64,000 bases of DNA, taken from Dillenia suffruticosa. Its lineage: Eukaryota; Streptophyta; Magnoliopsida; Dilleniales; Dilleniaceae. The position numbers and the translations under genes are program-made. The stretch spans positions 14,397,701 to 14,461,700 of the forward strand of contig JAVTVX010000004.1 in the NCBI GenBank assembly GCA_033439265.1, given 5' to 3'. Of the stretch, positions 34,418 to 46,339 are shown in pieces. The notes below the pieces were generated by a model, which ran no database searches, had not been told where the DNA came from, and was given only the letters and a program-made list of their open reading frames with translations. Within the stretch, counting starts at the first letter, position 1; each line of letters starts with the position of its first letter.

Positions 34418-34599
34418 GAGGAAAGAAATGAAACACAGCATGAGCAAGAGATCAAATACCCTCAAATTAAAAAAGACGTAAATCTAGAGATCATAATTGG
34501 AAACATTAGTTCAGGAGTAAGAACAAGATCTGCAATTCAAAATCAATGCAAGTATATAAATTTTATCTCTCAGAATAAACCCAAAAATGTGGATGAAAC

Positions 34600-34960
34600 C
34601 TTAGGAGATAAACATTGGGTTATGACAATACAAGATGAGTTAAATCAATTTGAGAGAAACAAAGTTTGGAATCTAGTTTCTAGACCTACAGATCAATCAG
34701 TAATTGGAACCAAATGAATTTTCAAGAATAAGCTTGATGAATTTGACACAATCACAAGAAACAAAGCAAGATTAGTGGCCAAAGTTTACATTCAAGAAAA
34801 AGGAATTGATTACGATAAAACTTATACACCAATAGCAAGATTAGAAGGCGAAAGAATGTTGCTTGCCTTCTCCTACTTTATGAATTTCAAGTTTTACCAA
34901 ATAGATGTCAAAAGTGTATTTTTGAATGGTTATTTAAATGAGACAGTGTACATTGAACGA
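34600..34960 (+). pseudogene. SIRE-like reverse transcriptase, N-terminal part
   Basis: Reads HWVMTIQDELNQFERNKVWNLVSRP, then a stop, IFKNKLDEFDTITRNKARLVAKVYIQEKGIDYDKTYTPIARLE, and FKFYQIDVKSVFLNGYLNETVYIE. The Asp in QIDVK is the first catalytic residue. The frame is broken after VYIE by the solo LTR at 34961 and resumes at 38102. Confidence 0.88.
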
Positions 34961-37900
34961 TATAACACCGTTTTTCGGTGACTGCGTATCATGTACCACT
35001 CCTCATGGTTCTATATATATATATATATTAAACATCCTTTTGAGGTATCTAAAATGAAATTTTAATTTTCTATTATTTACTTTGAGGTTTCCCTCAAAAT
35101 CACTAAAACAGAAAATTTTATCGGTAAGCCGAAAATCCTCTCGGCAAGCGCCGGCAAGACCTAAAGAAGTCAAAAATGGCTAAGAGAAGATCTACACAAT
35201 TAAATAGAGATATTTAAATGAAATTTCACATATTTAAGAAATTTCGAACAAAATTTCATGGGGACAAAAATATAATTTGTTAAAAGTCAGGGGTCTAAAT
35301 GCAATTAAGGAAAGTTGAGGGATTTGGTTGCAAACCACTCAAGGATAGACAATTGGGGCCAAATGATTGGTCAAAAAGGTAGCAAGTTTGGTTAGTGGCC
35401 ACCTAAACTCATTCCATCAAGGAGAAATCTCATTGGTTGAACAATACTTGCATGAATTCTTATTGGTTTGTCAAAAACCCTCTCTTTGTACTTGGAATCC
35501 ATTATGAACGAAATTGACATAAAGGAGATGCATGAAGGTAGCTTGTAAGCAATCTTGCATGGGAGAAAGATCTAGAACAAGTATAAAGTAAAGATCTTGC
35601 ATGGAAATAGATCAATGGTTAAAATTTTTGCTAGATTTGCATAAATGAGTTGTTTGAAGCATTGGACCTCAATTTCTTCTCAATATTTACCCTCTTGGAT
35701 GTGAGTTCTAGTGTAGGAAGTGAGAATTTCTGGTATTCATCCAAGCACTTGAGGTTTTGAAGAGGTAAGGAAAATCTTTGGTTGATAGGATTTTAATTGT
35801 TTAGATAGTATTAGTATGATGTAGAGGTGTTTTTTTATATATATTTGTATTAATGTATATGTGTTTGCAAGACGTGGCAATCAAGTGCTAAAGGATGGTG
35901 TTGATGATGAATAATTGGATGTCAAGATCTTATTAAAGAGGTAATATATTCTTCTTTGAGTATACATTGGATTAAATTGGTTCCATGAAGTAGGTTTGTT
36001 CAAGTAAGCTAGCATGGTTAGCAAGCTATAGTAATTCCATGATATCTTATTTTGTGATGATCAAAATTTAGATTGGTTTATTTCTAGTAAAACTAGACTC
36101 CCTAAACTTTAAAATAAGGTATAGCTAAAAAATATCTATTAAGAATGTGATTTACAGTGATTTTGGAAAAGAACAGCAAAATGACATGATTTGTTTTTCA
36201 TCCTCTGTGCACGGCTAGTATGTTGTATAATTTTTTAAAATATTTTCTGTAGAACATTTAGAGAAACTTAAAACATCAAATTTTAGCTTTTAGTCTTATC
36301 TTTAAAATGAGCTAAAATACACTTGAATCGGAGTAGTGTGTTGGAACTTATGGTGTTTGTACTGAAACTGTGCAGAGCATAATTCAGAACTGAAATTTAG
36401 GACGAAATGAAATTTTATAAACTTCTGCACTTAGAATTAAAAGAAATATTAAATGAACATTCTAGAGCTGTCTCTTATCTTTCAGTAGAACTTGGAATCT
36501 TATAAATCGGATATGTATATACTGAGATATGAATTTTCTACCAAAATTGCGCAAATTTAGTTATATAAGTACAAACTGTATTGAAGTTTGATTTTTGTAA
36601 ATTCATGAAGTAGGAATTTGGAGATGAGTTGAACATGAAAAATGTAGATATATGTCTTAACTTTAATTAGCAATTTGAATCATTCGAATCCGATTTATAT
36701 AGAGAAAGTTATGATATTTTTCCTAAAACGGCGTAAGAATAAAACTTGAAAATCTAAAATTTTATTAAAAATAATAGGGGAGTTGACGTATATATATGTT
36801 ATTGTTTTAGGAGTAGAGGACTATACTACACTCGAGAAGTGACTCAGTTAAGGATCGAGATTTTAGGGGAGTGGAGTACCATCCCGTACAAGTGAGTGGG
36901 TCTTACTGTTGCCATGTAGTTAATGAGTAAAACTATATTTTATTGTTTTTAATGCATGATTTGTGAAATGATTGTAAAATGGCTTTGGTAACATATTTTG
37001 TGATAAATTGAGTGTCCCAAAAATTTCAAAATATGCATCTATGAATTTTGATGAGAAATATATGTGTCATGTTTTAAATCATGAAATGTACTTTGATAAT
37101 ATATGCAATAGTATACTATATTGGATTTTCATGATTTTCTTCGACATGTACGGCGTAATTGGTTTATTGATGATTTTGATACGAGACTAGATACTCAGGT
37201 ATTAGTACCTGAATCCCCTTGATCATAGATTGGGGATATGATATGATAGGCATCGTTCCTCGCAGACTTGCCTTGTATGCTATAGCAGACCCGTCTCGTT
37301 ATATAGATTGTCTCACATTTGCGATGTCTCAAGATACAGACACTCTACATGGTTAGGTGGCGTGTATACGATACTATGTTTCGAACTAACCAAGTTGAAT
37401 CGAAAGGGGAGGACTGAATGACGTTTCAGTTTAGCAATTGGGAGGCCCGACGCCAACGCCAAGGTTTTAGGGTTATTTTTCGTTTACATACAAAAACCCC
37501 TTGGTGGCTCATCATTAGTTAAGATAGACCTTTGTCGAGAATATGATTTGGCATGACCCTACGATTTATGATATGAAATTTTGGATACATATGTTTAGAT
37601 TGGATGGAAAATTGTGTTAAAATTGCTATGATTTGATAATATGTCTTACATGGATATATATATATATATATGACTTTGACACTCCATACCTCATTTATTA
37701 ATTACCTATCACAGATTTCTCACTCACTGAGTACTTGATTATACTCACCTCTCAATATTTTTAAATCTATACAGAGTTAGTCATTGGAGAGACATGTTGA
37801 CTTATTTCGACGTACGTAATATCGGAGACCACTTACGGTAATTATCTTCCTCTGTATTTTGAGGATATTAGTTGATCATGTCGGGTTGACTATATGAAAC

Positions 37901-38101
37901 CAAGAAATTTTCATTTGTACAATATATATATATATATATATATATATTTGAGGACTTTGTATTTTAAATACTAATAAAATATTTGTAACTGAAATTTTGA
38001 TTAGTCTTGTATTACCTTGAGTATACGTTAAGGGGTTGGGCCAGTGTCTGAGGTAATGGGTGATTGTTCACAGCCTCTAGATCACAGATCAGGACGTGAC
38101 A
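34961..38101 (+). repeat. Gypsy (chromovirus-type) solo LTR splitting the SIRE RT
   Basis: 3141 bases beginning TATAACACCGTTTTTCGG (TG to TA at the first pair) and ending AGGACGTGACA. Flanks are AACGA (34956-34960) and AATAA (38102-38106); the expected uninterrupted reading needs AACAA, so both are one change from a common 5-base target duplication. The ends are those of Tekay/Del-type gypsy LTRs, but the body is unlike the LTR family at 50015. No internal gypsy sequence is present, hence a solo LTR made by LTR-LTR recombination. Contains (TA)n runs near 35016, 37648 and 37921. Orientation is inferred from the TG...CA ends and is not certain. Confidence 0.8.
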
Positions 38102-38760
38102 AATAACCTTCAGGATTTGAAGATCCTAAGTGTCCTGAACATGTGTATAAACTGATCAAAGCCTTATATGGTCTGAAATAAGCTCCTAGAGCTTGGTATG
38201 AAAGATTAAGTAATTTTTTGATAAAAAATGACTTTGTACGTGGGAAAATAGATACCACTCTGTATGTCAAAAAGAGAGATGATAATTTCTTGATCATACA
38301 AATATATGTAGATAACATAATATTTGGAGGAACTAGCATGAGAATGTATGAGGAATTTGCAGCCAAAATGCAAAGAGAATTTGAAATGAGTATGATAGGT
38401 GAGCTGAACTACTTTCTTGGTCTACAAATCAAACAATCAGAAGATGGAATTTTTATAAATTAATCAAAATATGCAAGTGATTTAATTAAAATATTTGGGT
38501 TTAGTGACTGTAAGGGAAATACAACACCAATGAGTACAAATATCAAGCTGAACAAAGATGACAATGGCAAGTCAATTTGTTAAAAACTTTATAAAAGCAT
38601 GATTGGGTCATTGCTGTATCTTTCTACTTCAAGACCTGACATACAATTCAGTGTATATCTCTGTGTAACATTTCAATCAGATCCTAAAGAATTCTACTTG
38701 GTTGTAGTCAAAAGAATCTTTAAATACTTAAAGGAAACAACTCATTTAGGGCTTTGGTAT
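38102..38760 (+). pseudogene. SIRE-like reverse transcriptase, C-terminal part
   Basis: Resumes with PSGFEDPKCPEHVYKLIKALYGLK, a stop, APRAWYERLSNFLIKNDF, then DDNFLIIQIYVDNIIFGGTS. The polymerase motif YVDD here reads YVDN, so the second catalytic Asp is lost. Then MQREFEMSMIGELNYFLGLQIKQ, a stop, and from 38599 MIGSLLYLSTSRPDIQFSV and FKYLKETTHLGLWY, the connection toward RNase H. Confidence 0.88.
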
Positions 38761-39192
38761 GACAGAATTCAAGTTTCCAACTGCATGGGTTTTGTGATGC
38801 TAACTTTGCTGGATGCAAAGTAGATAGGAAAAGCACAAGTGACATTTGTCAATTCTTCAGAATCATGTTTGTATCATGGTCTTCGAAGAAGCAAAGTAAT
38901 GTGGCTTTGTCAATAACTGAAGCGGAATATATTTTAGCCGGACAGTGCATAGCACATATATTTTGGATTAAACACCAAATGAAGGACTACGGGCTAGATT
39001 TTGATTGTATACTAATCAAGTGTGATAACACAAGGGCAATAAATCTTAGAAAGAACTCAGTGCATCACTCACTAACCAAACATATAGAAGTGAGGAATTA
39101 TTTCATCCATGATTATGTTCTGAAGATTGAGATTGTTCTTGAGTACTTTGACACTCAAAAACTAATTGCTGATATCCTCACCAAACCCTAAG
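38761..39192 (+). pseudogene. SIRE-like RNase H
   Basis: After a frame change near 38790 (CDANFAGCKVDRKSTSD), the segment from 38865 reads FVSWSSKKQSNVALSITEAEYILAGQC, FWIKHQMKDYGLDF, IKCDNTRAINLRKNSVHHSLTKHIEVRNYFI and ADILTKP, ending at a stop at 39191. The Glu of EAEY and the Asp of CDN are kept. Removes element RNA during cDNA synthesis. Confidence 0.88.
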
Positions 39193-39289
39193 ACAAAAAT
39201 AGATTTTGTGAACTAAGAAAGGATTTGGAAATGATAGAAATGAGGAAATAGAGAAGACAAAATGAAAACCAGAGTATTACTTCTGCGTA

Positions 39290-39610
39290 ATGGTCTTTGG
39301 GTCGACCTATTTATCAAAATATGTCGACAAATTTGAAAGTGCACAGAGGCATGTCGATCCGATGAACGCTAGTATAATGAACTATGTCGACCTGATCACG
39401 AACCCAAACTTAGAACAAAAACTCTAAAAATGACACATCGACCCGGATCCAATGATGTCGACCTGAGTAGAAGTAAGAAGGCAGGTCGATGTCTCTTTTA
39501 GTATGTCGACCCGATCATTCAAAACAACCAAACAGGTCGTTGTGTACTTAAACTTGTCGACCTGAGACATACTTAATAGAATACCAACAGTTGGCACATC
39601 GACCTATCTT
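39290..39610. repeat. Second TCGACC-motif array, between pol and the extra gene
   Basis: About 11 copies of TCGACC or TCGATC-type words (TGTCGACCTG, ACATCGACCCGG, GGTCGATGTC) in 320 bases, the same motif as in the LTRs but with CG kept in almost all copies. It occupies the leader of the extra gene at 39733. Confidence 0.8.
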
Positions 39611-39732
39611 ACCCTAAACCCCAAAATTTCAAACTTCCCTCTTACTTCTCAAACCCTAACTCTCTAAATCCAAAACCCTAACTTCTAAATCAGAACCCTA
39701 ATCTACATGTTCCTTGCACGAATCAATTTACA

Positions 39733-40981
39733 ATGGCACCTAAAATGAAAATTCTCATAAAAAAGCCTACGGAACCATCTAAGAAATCAGCAAAACCCTC
39801 AGGAAAAGGCTCGTCATCATCTGCGCAACCCACAAAACCGCCTTCTCTTCAATGGCAACCAACACCTCAGCTCAACATATATGAATTCCAGACAATGGAG
39901 CAAAGTGAGTTGTTCAATAGAGTTTTCGTGAAAAGGAAAGTGAATCACGAAAAATTGATAGATTAGGAGTTCTTAAAAAAGGTTGGTTTCAAATATGAAG
40001 AACACCTTATTGAGGTATGCTCTTCTTCCCTCTTATACCCTAACAAGTACATCCATGAGAAGGAAGTCAGATTATTTTACAATAACCTAGAGGTCATCTG
40101 TGAAGAACCCATGAATGAGATGCGAATCACTATCGATGATCATTATGCATCTTGTGCATTCAAAACCTTTATGAATGGGAAGGAATTTAAGGTAACCCCT
40201 AGGAAGATATGTGATGGTAATAGAATTTTATAGGTCCCATATGAAAAGTGTGAACCGTACATGAAGTCTACCTATCTGGACAATGTTAGGATAGTTTTTG
40301 GTGATGAGAATCTGAATGTAGTGAACCTAGTGTTACTGAACTTGACTTTCATGAAAAAATTTTACATTTGATAGTTAGTCATGTACTTAGACCAAGAGGA
40401 GGCAACTATACTACAATTTTAAAGGAAGACTTGTGGTTAATAGCTTGCATTATTAGTGGAAAGAATCCCGACTTCCATTATATAGTTCCCCATTTTATGA
40501 TTTCCACACATAGATCCGAAAGCTCTCTCCTGCCCTATGCTAGTACGATAACTGATATTCTGTCTAAGAATAGAGCAGAATTGGAGAAGGACTCAATTGT
40601 TGAATTGAGTAATAAAAATGTCATCAATGCATCATCACTATTAAGGGCAAGATGGATAAGCAATGATGAAGGAATATGGGTCAGAAAAGAATGAGGGACA
40701 GGAAAGAGACAGGTTGAGGAGACCGAGGCTCAACCAGATGAAGAAACTGAACATGAACCAAGAAAGAGAAGGACTGAAGAAGGAGAATCTTCTAGTATTC
40801 AACCAATCACACTTCAGATGATTTGGCACAAGTTGGAACAAATGGATAGGAGATGGACTATGATTGGTCAAATGTACTGTTTTAATAGAATGGATCTTTC
40901 CAACATCCAAGAAAAATTGGATGCTTTAATAAAGGAGAAGGGAAAGCCCGAGAAAGATCTCAAAACATCGAAGTCCATTTA
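39733..40981 (+). pseudogene. Extra gene after pol (SIRE ORF2 position), plant-transposon-protein-like
   Basis: ATG at 39733 opens MAPKMKILIKKPTEPSKKSA with a Ser/Pro/Lys-rich head, then FQTMEQSELFNRVFVKRKVNHEKLID, a stop, FLKKVGFKYEEHL, VRLFYNNLEVI. A frameshift near 40365 leads to SHVLRPRGGNYTTILKEDLWLIACIISGKNPDFHYIVPHFM (40368-40694). After another stop the tail RKRRTEEGESSS, MIWHKLEQMDRRWTMIGQM, IQEKLDALIKEKGK to 40981 looks coiled-coil. The layout resembles the putative plant transposon protein found in many plant genomes. SIRE elements carry an envelope-like frame here, but I see no signal peptide or membrane segment. Confidence 0.6.
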
Positions 40982-41829
40982 ATCTAGGAGTCTCAAAATC
41001 CACTTGTTTTCTGACTTTCTTTTCAAACTCTGATGGTTGTTTCTGAAATAAATACAATGAACTATGTTTTCTAATATGAATTTGAGATATGACTACTTAT
41101 CAGCATGCTTGAGTTTTGTTTTACTAATGTTGAAGAGGCTGAAGTATAGTTCTGATTCTGAAATTTGCATGCTAAATTTGTTAGACTACTGAAGGACCTT
41201 GTTGAATCTGAAATGTACATACCATGACCTAATTTACTTGCTGATTTTAATGCGTACTTCTATTTTGCTGATGACAAAAGGGGGGAGGTGATTCTGCTAT
41301 GATTTGATTTTATGATTTTGTGATATCATTTGATTTTGTGATTGTAAAATTGATGAAATAAGAGTACATGTATTGAGTGTATGCTTGCTGACATATGCGT
41401 TATATTGGATATGCTCTATATGAATTAAAAATGTATTGTATGGATTGGAGCCATGCTGTAAAAATGAAATGTGTTGAGTATTGCAGTGAGAGTTGTGTGC
41501 TGTGAATGTGCTGACATGCATGTATTGAGCTGAGTGTGTGCTGGTGAATGCAATGTGCAAACCAAAGTTCACATGTAGTACCTAAGTGTACAATTGCATA
41601 TGTGTATGCATGTGTGCTATGGTAATATGCGGTGATTATGTGTTGAAAGTGATGAAATGTGTAATGTCTGCATGTGTAGTATCTGCATACTGAATTAGAA
41701 ATGTACTAAGGAAGATGGCATGCTCAAATGATGTCCATCAAAGTACAAATGCCTAGAAATTAGGATTTAAATGACTAGGTATCATAGATTGAACACTAGA
41801 AATTTTGTCATCATAAAAAAGGGAGAGAA
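40982..41829 (+). other. 3' non-coding region of the SIRE-like element
   Basis: No convincing gene. 41300-41700 is rich in TG-words (TGTGCTG, GTGTATG, TGAATGTGCTG). Two purine tracts are present: ACAAAAGGGGGGAGG near 41274-41288 and AAAAAAGGGAGAGAA at 41815-41829, each preceded by a GATGAC/CATCAT-like sequence. The second touches the LTR and is the likely primer for plus-strand DNA. Confidence 0.6.
41815..41829 (+). promoter_or_regulatory. Polypurine tract of the SIRE-like element
   Basis: AAAAAAGGGAGAGAA directly before the 3' LTR start TGTTAACC at 41830. Confidence 0.8.
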
Positions 41830-43917
41830 TGTTAACCTATTAGAGTTTTGATGATGAGAGGTTAAAAAGAAAAAAGTTTAAAAAAATAAGAAAACAGTTA
41901 AAAAATTTAGAATCCTACAGTACAGGTCGACCTGCTTAGAAAACACATCGACCTGTGATATTTACACACACAATCGACCCATTTGATACTCTTGTCGACT
42001 AAGTCAAATGTTTTCTATTGAAAACATAAGTCTCAACACTTCAACCTATATAAGCGCACATCGACCTAGAGATAGTCAGGTGGACCAATTTAAAATTACA
42101 TATCGACCAATTGCTCAAACACATCGACCTAAACACATCAGGCATCAACACTAAGAAAAAAGAATATATTAGGACATCGATGTCTATGCAAACCTTGTCT
42201 ACACAAAGCAATAAGAACATTAGCACGTCGACCAATTTATCTCAACACATCAATCAATTATTTTTGTGAACAGTGATACATCAACCTATTCTCTACACAC
42301 ATCAATCTGTTTTGCAAAATCACATCAACTTGTTTTTCAACACATCAACCTGAACAATGTCATATCCACCAATTTCAAACATTGTGTCGACCAATTTAAA
42401 GACAAAATAGTAACACATCAACCTGATAGTTTGACACATCAACCTATTAGTCATTGATCGTGAATTACATATATCAACTCAGAGTCATGCTTGTCGACCT
42501 AACCTAAACGCATCAACCAATTCATTTCATCACATCGACTAATTTGACAAATTAATAGTGATACATCAACCTTTGATGAGCACATGTCAACCCGTCCATC
42601 ATGTTTCGTAAATAAACACACATCTACACAGTAAAAGTCTTGTTGACCTACTAAGACACATCGACCAATTGAATTATTCAGGTCTACTAATTTTTATTTG
42701 CACAGTAAGACATCGATGTATATAGTGAGTCTTGTCAAGCTGATATTTAATGCTCATTAAAATACACATCGACTTATTAGTTTCATGTCAACACAACATA
42801 TTCATATCAACCAATTAAATTTCACACATTGACCAATTAGTTACATGAATAGTAACATGTCGATGCACCAAATTAGACTTGTCGACCTACCTCACACAAA
42901 GTCAGAAAGATCACACATCGACACAGTTGAAATGTTGTTGACACAGAGGAACATATTGACCAATTAAAAATCTCGTGTCCACTAATTTCATTTGGTACAG
43001 TTCCTTGTTGACCTAGGATAGTTTCTTGTCGATCTGATAGCATAGAAATACACTAGAAATAATTCAAAGTCTGGTCGATGTCCACAATAGACTTGTCAAC
43101 CTGCGTGTGTTAGAAACCAGATCTGGGAAATATTTTTGAATCTGACGAACCCATTCTTTCTTCGATTTCTGAAATATTTCCTTTTCTGTCAAAGCTAATG
43201 TTCGAATGTAGCGCAAACAAAGTCTAATTGGCCTATTTAAAAGAGGCGCCAGTAAAGAGATCGAAACTTCAGCGCAAAGGAAGGAACAGTTACAGAAGCA
43301 ATAATAGCGGAAATTAAATGCCTAACGTTCGAATGCAACAACTTTCACAAACTCTCAATGGCTCTATTCAATATTTCAATAAATACTGAGAGTAGAAAAA
43401 AAAAAGATGAGACAAATAAGAGACAACGACCAAGAATGACTAAAATTAAGAGCTCCATTGAATACTGAAAAATCTCATTTCTGTGCACTTGAAAGTTTTC
43501 AATTGTATTAAGTGTCTCTCCTAGTTTTTCATTCTGTCAAATCTAAGGAAAGTGAGCCTCAATTCTTAACTGTCATTTATAGTTTAATTCGAGTGTCAAA
43601 AACTTAGGAGTGTGTGACCTTGCCTTAAGTCTAGAGAAGCCAAAATTCAATCTGAGAGAGATTGAATTGTAGTGTTCGGATGTAACACTGTATGAGATTT
43701 AACTTGAGCCTATAATCAAGTTTGTAAACTAAGTATTTAGTAGAAAATCCAGGGGGAGCCTAGGAGTGGGCGTACACCGGGTTTGGTGGAACCACCATAA
43801 AAATTCTTTGTGTCTTCTTTACTTATTTTCATTTACTGTCATAAAGATTTAAAACTCAGAAAAAGTGTCGAATAGTCTATATTTAACTATTTACCCCTCC
43901 CCTCTAGCTAAATAACA
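41830..43917 (+). repeat. 3' LTR of the SIRE-like element
   Basis: 2088 bases, collinear with the 5' LTR. The motif array occupies 41925-43110, again with a mix of TCGACC, TCAACC and TTGACC forms that differ copy by copy from the 5' LTR. It ends AAATAACA followed by the CCACT duplication. Confidence 0.92.
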
Positions 43918-43939
43918 CCACTCTAGTTGAATATCATAC
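43918..43939 (+). repeat. Tail of the older SIRE LTR (right part)
   Basis: CCACTCTAGTTGAATATCA completes the LTR end begun at 28881-29105. After it comes gypsy sequence with a primer site. Confidence 0.65.
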
Positions 43940-43964
43940 CCAAAACCTTAGACTCTGATATCAA
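43940..43964 (-). promoter_or_regulatory. Primer binding site beside Tekay-type LTR D (degenerate)
   Basis: Minus strand reads TGATATCAGAGT at about 43952-43963, and a second similar word TGGTATCAGAG at 43965-43975, where the element at 57463 has one site followed by the LTR. The preceding CATACCCAAAACCTTAGA matches AATACCCAAAAATCTTGGG at 57448, so this is the internal edge of a gypsy element whose body has gone. Confidence 0.65.
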
Positions 43965-45600
43965 CTCTGATACCAATTATGATGCAAATGCGGAGGCAAC
44001 TAACATAATTAAAATGTGATGTCTAAACTTGCAGTAGTTGCACTCCCCATGTGTGATAACATGGAAGGAGATTTATATTAAAAAATAAATTACTTATTCT
44101 TTTCAAATAAAATAATGGCAAAAGCTCCCATATTTAGTGACATTTAGCCACCTGAAATTGATATAAAATATGATGAAACAAACATAATACCTCTAACATC
44201 AAACAAACAGGTATTAATAGCTCTCACATCCATCCAATAACACACCATAATATATAGTCACAATATAAACAAAACTATATATATAAGACTTTTCTTGGCT
44301 TTCAGCTATTTGTTTACATATAATAGATAACTCATACAAATCTAAAAGAAAGACAAAAACAACACACATTAACAATATAAGTGGGTCGGAAAAGAGTATG
44401 GATCGAAATCCCTTGACTCAAAGGCCTCTACCCTACGATTCCCTCTTGTCTCCCTAATCACCTGAAAACAAGGATATTGGGGTCAGTATAATCTGAGCAA
44501 GTACACAGGGGATCAATAGTATACATAACTAGTAATCATACATAAAAATATCAATATCAGCATGCAAATAGTGTGACATCGAAAAGTACACAAGAAATAC
44601 ACGTTATCTCAAACAATCTTAAAGAAATAATTGTAATTACCATTCTAGATACATTATTCTTCTCTATCTTTGTTGTTCTAATTTGAAATTGATATTTAAA
44701 GAAATGTCAAACCAATCTAATGTATGAGAGTTTGGAAGAGCAAGCCAAAAATTTGGTATTCCTAAATGAAGTTTAGGTCTTTTTAAGTTAAACACCTCAA
44801 ACACTTCACATGCTTCTAATTTCACCCTCGTAAGGAGAAGAGATATATCCATAGTTACTCAAATTTCACCTACATGTTTCGCAAAGCTTTCATAACTTCA
44901 TAAAACAACTGTACTCCTTAAGCTTCACCCGTAGGCTTCGCAAAACTTTTAGAGAAATACTCATGTTATCCACTTTCTATTTATATTACTTTATTTCACA
45001 TAAGATAATGACACAAAAATCCCAATTTATCACAAATACTACATAGGGTTCATAACCAAATATCACAAATATATAGTCCCTATAGTCAATCAACTCAAAC
45101 CACTCTAATGAGCTATTTCAATGAGTTTCCTACACAAACAAGTTTTGATAAAAACTATCATATCTTGGGCAACAATTTTTTGATTGAGATGAATCCAGCT
45201 ATCACATGAAATTAAGACTTAAGGCTACAATTTTTATATTCATAGTTAGTTTCAATTCCAATTGCATATAGAAAGTCACATCAAACAAAATTATTACCCA
45301 AAATTCGCAATACAACTTGCGCATTCATAGAAAAACTAACATAACTTTACACACGTCGGATTGAGGTGATTCTAATGGTTATTTAAAGATAAAACATAGA
45401 TCTACAATGTTTGTGCCCCAATCTCACAAATATTTCGATTCCAACAAATGATAATGCTATTGTTTTAATTCAATTAATTCTTAACAAATTAGTCTTCGTA
45501 ATTTACAAGGGACGTTCTAGCTGAATTATTTATTCCCTAGCTAGGTGAATAGGGGTGGAATCCTTATCTTTTTTCCTTGTTCATTTCACACAGTAGCTAG

Positions 45601-45685
45601 TCCGAGAGGATGATCAACCATACTAGGACTGAGACATGGCCCAAACTCCTACGGGAAGCAATAATGGGGAATTTTCCTTCAAAAC
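45601..45685 (+). pseudogene. Plastid-type 16S rRNA fragment
   Basis: About 85 bases covering a conserved 16S segment: GAGAGGATGATCAACCA, ACTGAGACATGGCCCAAACT, CCTACGGGAAGCAATAATGG, GGAATTTTCC. Several G-to-A changes (GGGACTGAGACACGG to GGACTGAGACATGG type) fit nuclear decay of a plastid copy. It is far too short for a functional rRNA. Confidence 0.9.
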
Positions 45686-45749
45686 ACTTCGTTTTACTCT
45701 ATTTTGGAAACCTAAGGACTCAACCGTATTGTTATGTAAAATACAGGAT

Positions 45750-45842
45750 TTTGGAATATGGTAAAGTAGCCCTAAATAGGGAACTACTCCTTTGATGGGT
45801 GTCGCAATGGCTTTATTTGTAGTATTTCTATCTATTATTTTG
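45750..45842 (+). pseudogene. psbH: psbH fragment (plastid photosystem II)
   Basis: One frame reads EYGKVA, and after a frame change TTPLMGVAMALFVVFLSIIL, the C-terminal half with the single membrane helix of the PsbH phosphoprotein of photosystem II. Only about 30 codons are present and they are frameshifted, so it is a dead plastid insertion. Confidence 0.85.
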
Positions 45843-46339
45843 GGCCACATATCTTTCCGGTTAAGGAATGGGGAATCTTTCTCCTATTACATGAATCAAA
45901 TTTGTATTTCATCTAGGAAAAGCCATCTTTTTCTCTAATCGATTACAATAAATTGAATCATAATTTGCAGTTTTTCTTTTGTAGTACCTTGACGTGACGT
46001 GAGCATGAAAGGGATCAGTTTTCTAGAACATGTAATTTTGTGTGTTCATTGGAAGGGTAAACTCAGCTCAATGTATTTCTTTATCTCTCCATGAATTGTA
46101 TAACCATGAAAGAAAGGTGAAACAAAAAGGTCTTTCAGATTTAGTCATACAATTCCATTATATTGACAATTTTAAAAAATTGCTCATACTATGATCATAA
46201 GAAATTCAAAAGAAATTGCTATATTCTCTATTCAAAAGGAGAAAATGAGTTTGGATATAATGCGAATGAAATTTTCATTGATTTAATTTCAAATAAGTCG
46301 TATCTTCCTCAGACCAATAAATAGAGCTGAGGTTATAAG

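Larger units (their letters stand above)
29101..43922 (+). mobile_element. SIRE/Maximus-like Ty1/copia element with target duplication CCACT
   Basis: Element 29106-43917 (14,812 bases including a nested 3.1-kb solo LTR), flanked by CCACT at 29101-29105 and 43918-43922. LTRs of 2059 and 2088 bases begin TGTT and end AACA. Primer site, gag, protease, integrase, RT, RNase H, an extra gene and a purine tract follow in order on the plus strand. Long LTRs, a long gag with a coiled-coil tail and an extra reading frame after pol are typical of the SIRE/Maximus lineage. Coding regions carry stops and frameshifts. Confidence 0.92.

Noticed and set aside
45601..45685. A functional or bacterial 16S rRNA gene
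   Set aside because: Only about 85 bases of the gene, mutated, joined to psbH and accD scraps inside an LTR; a plastid-derived fragment explains it.
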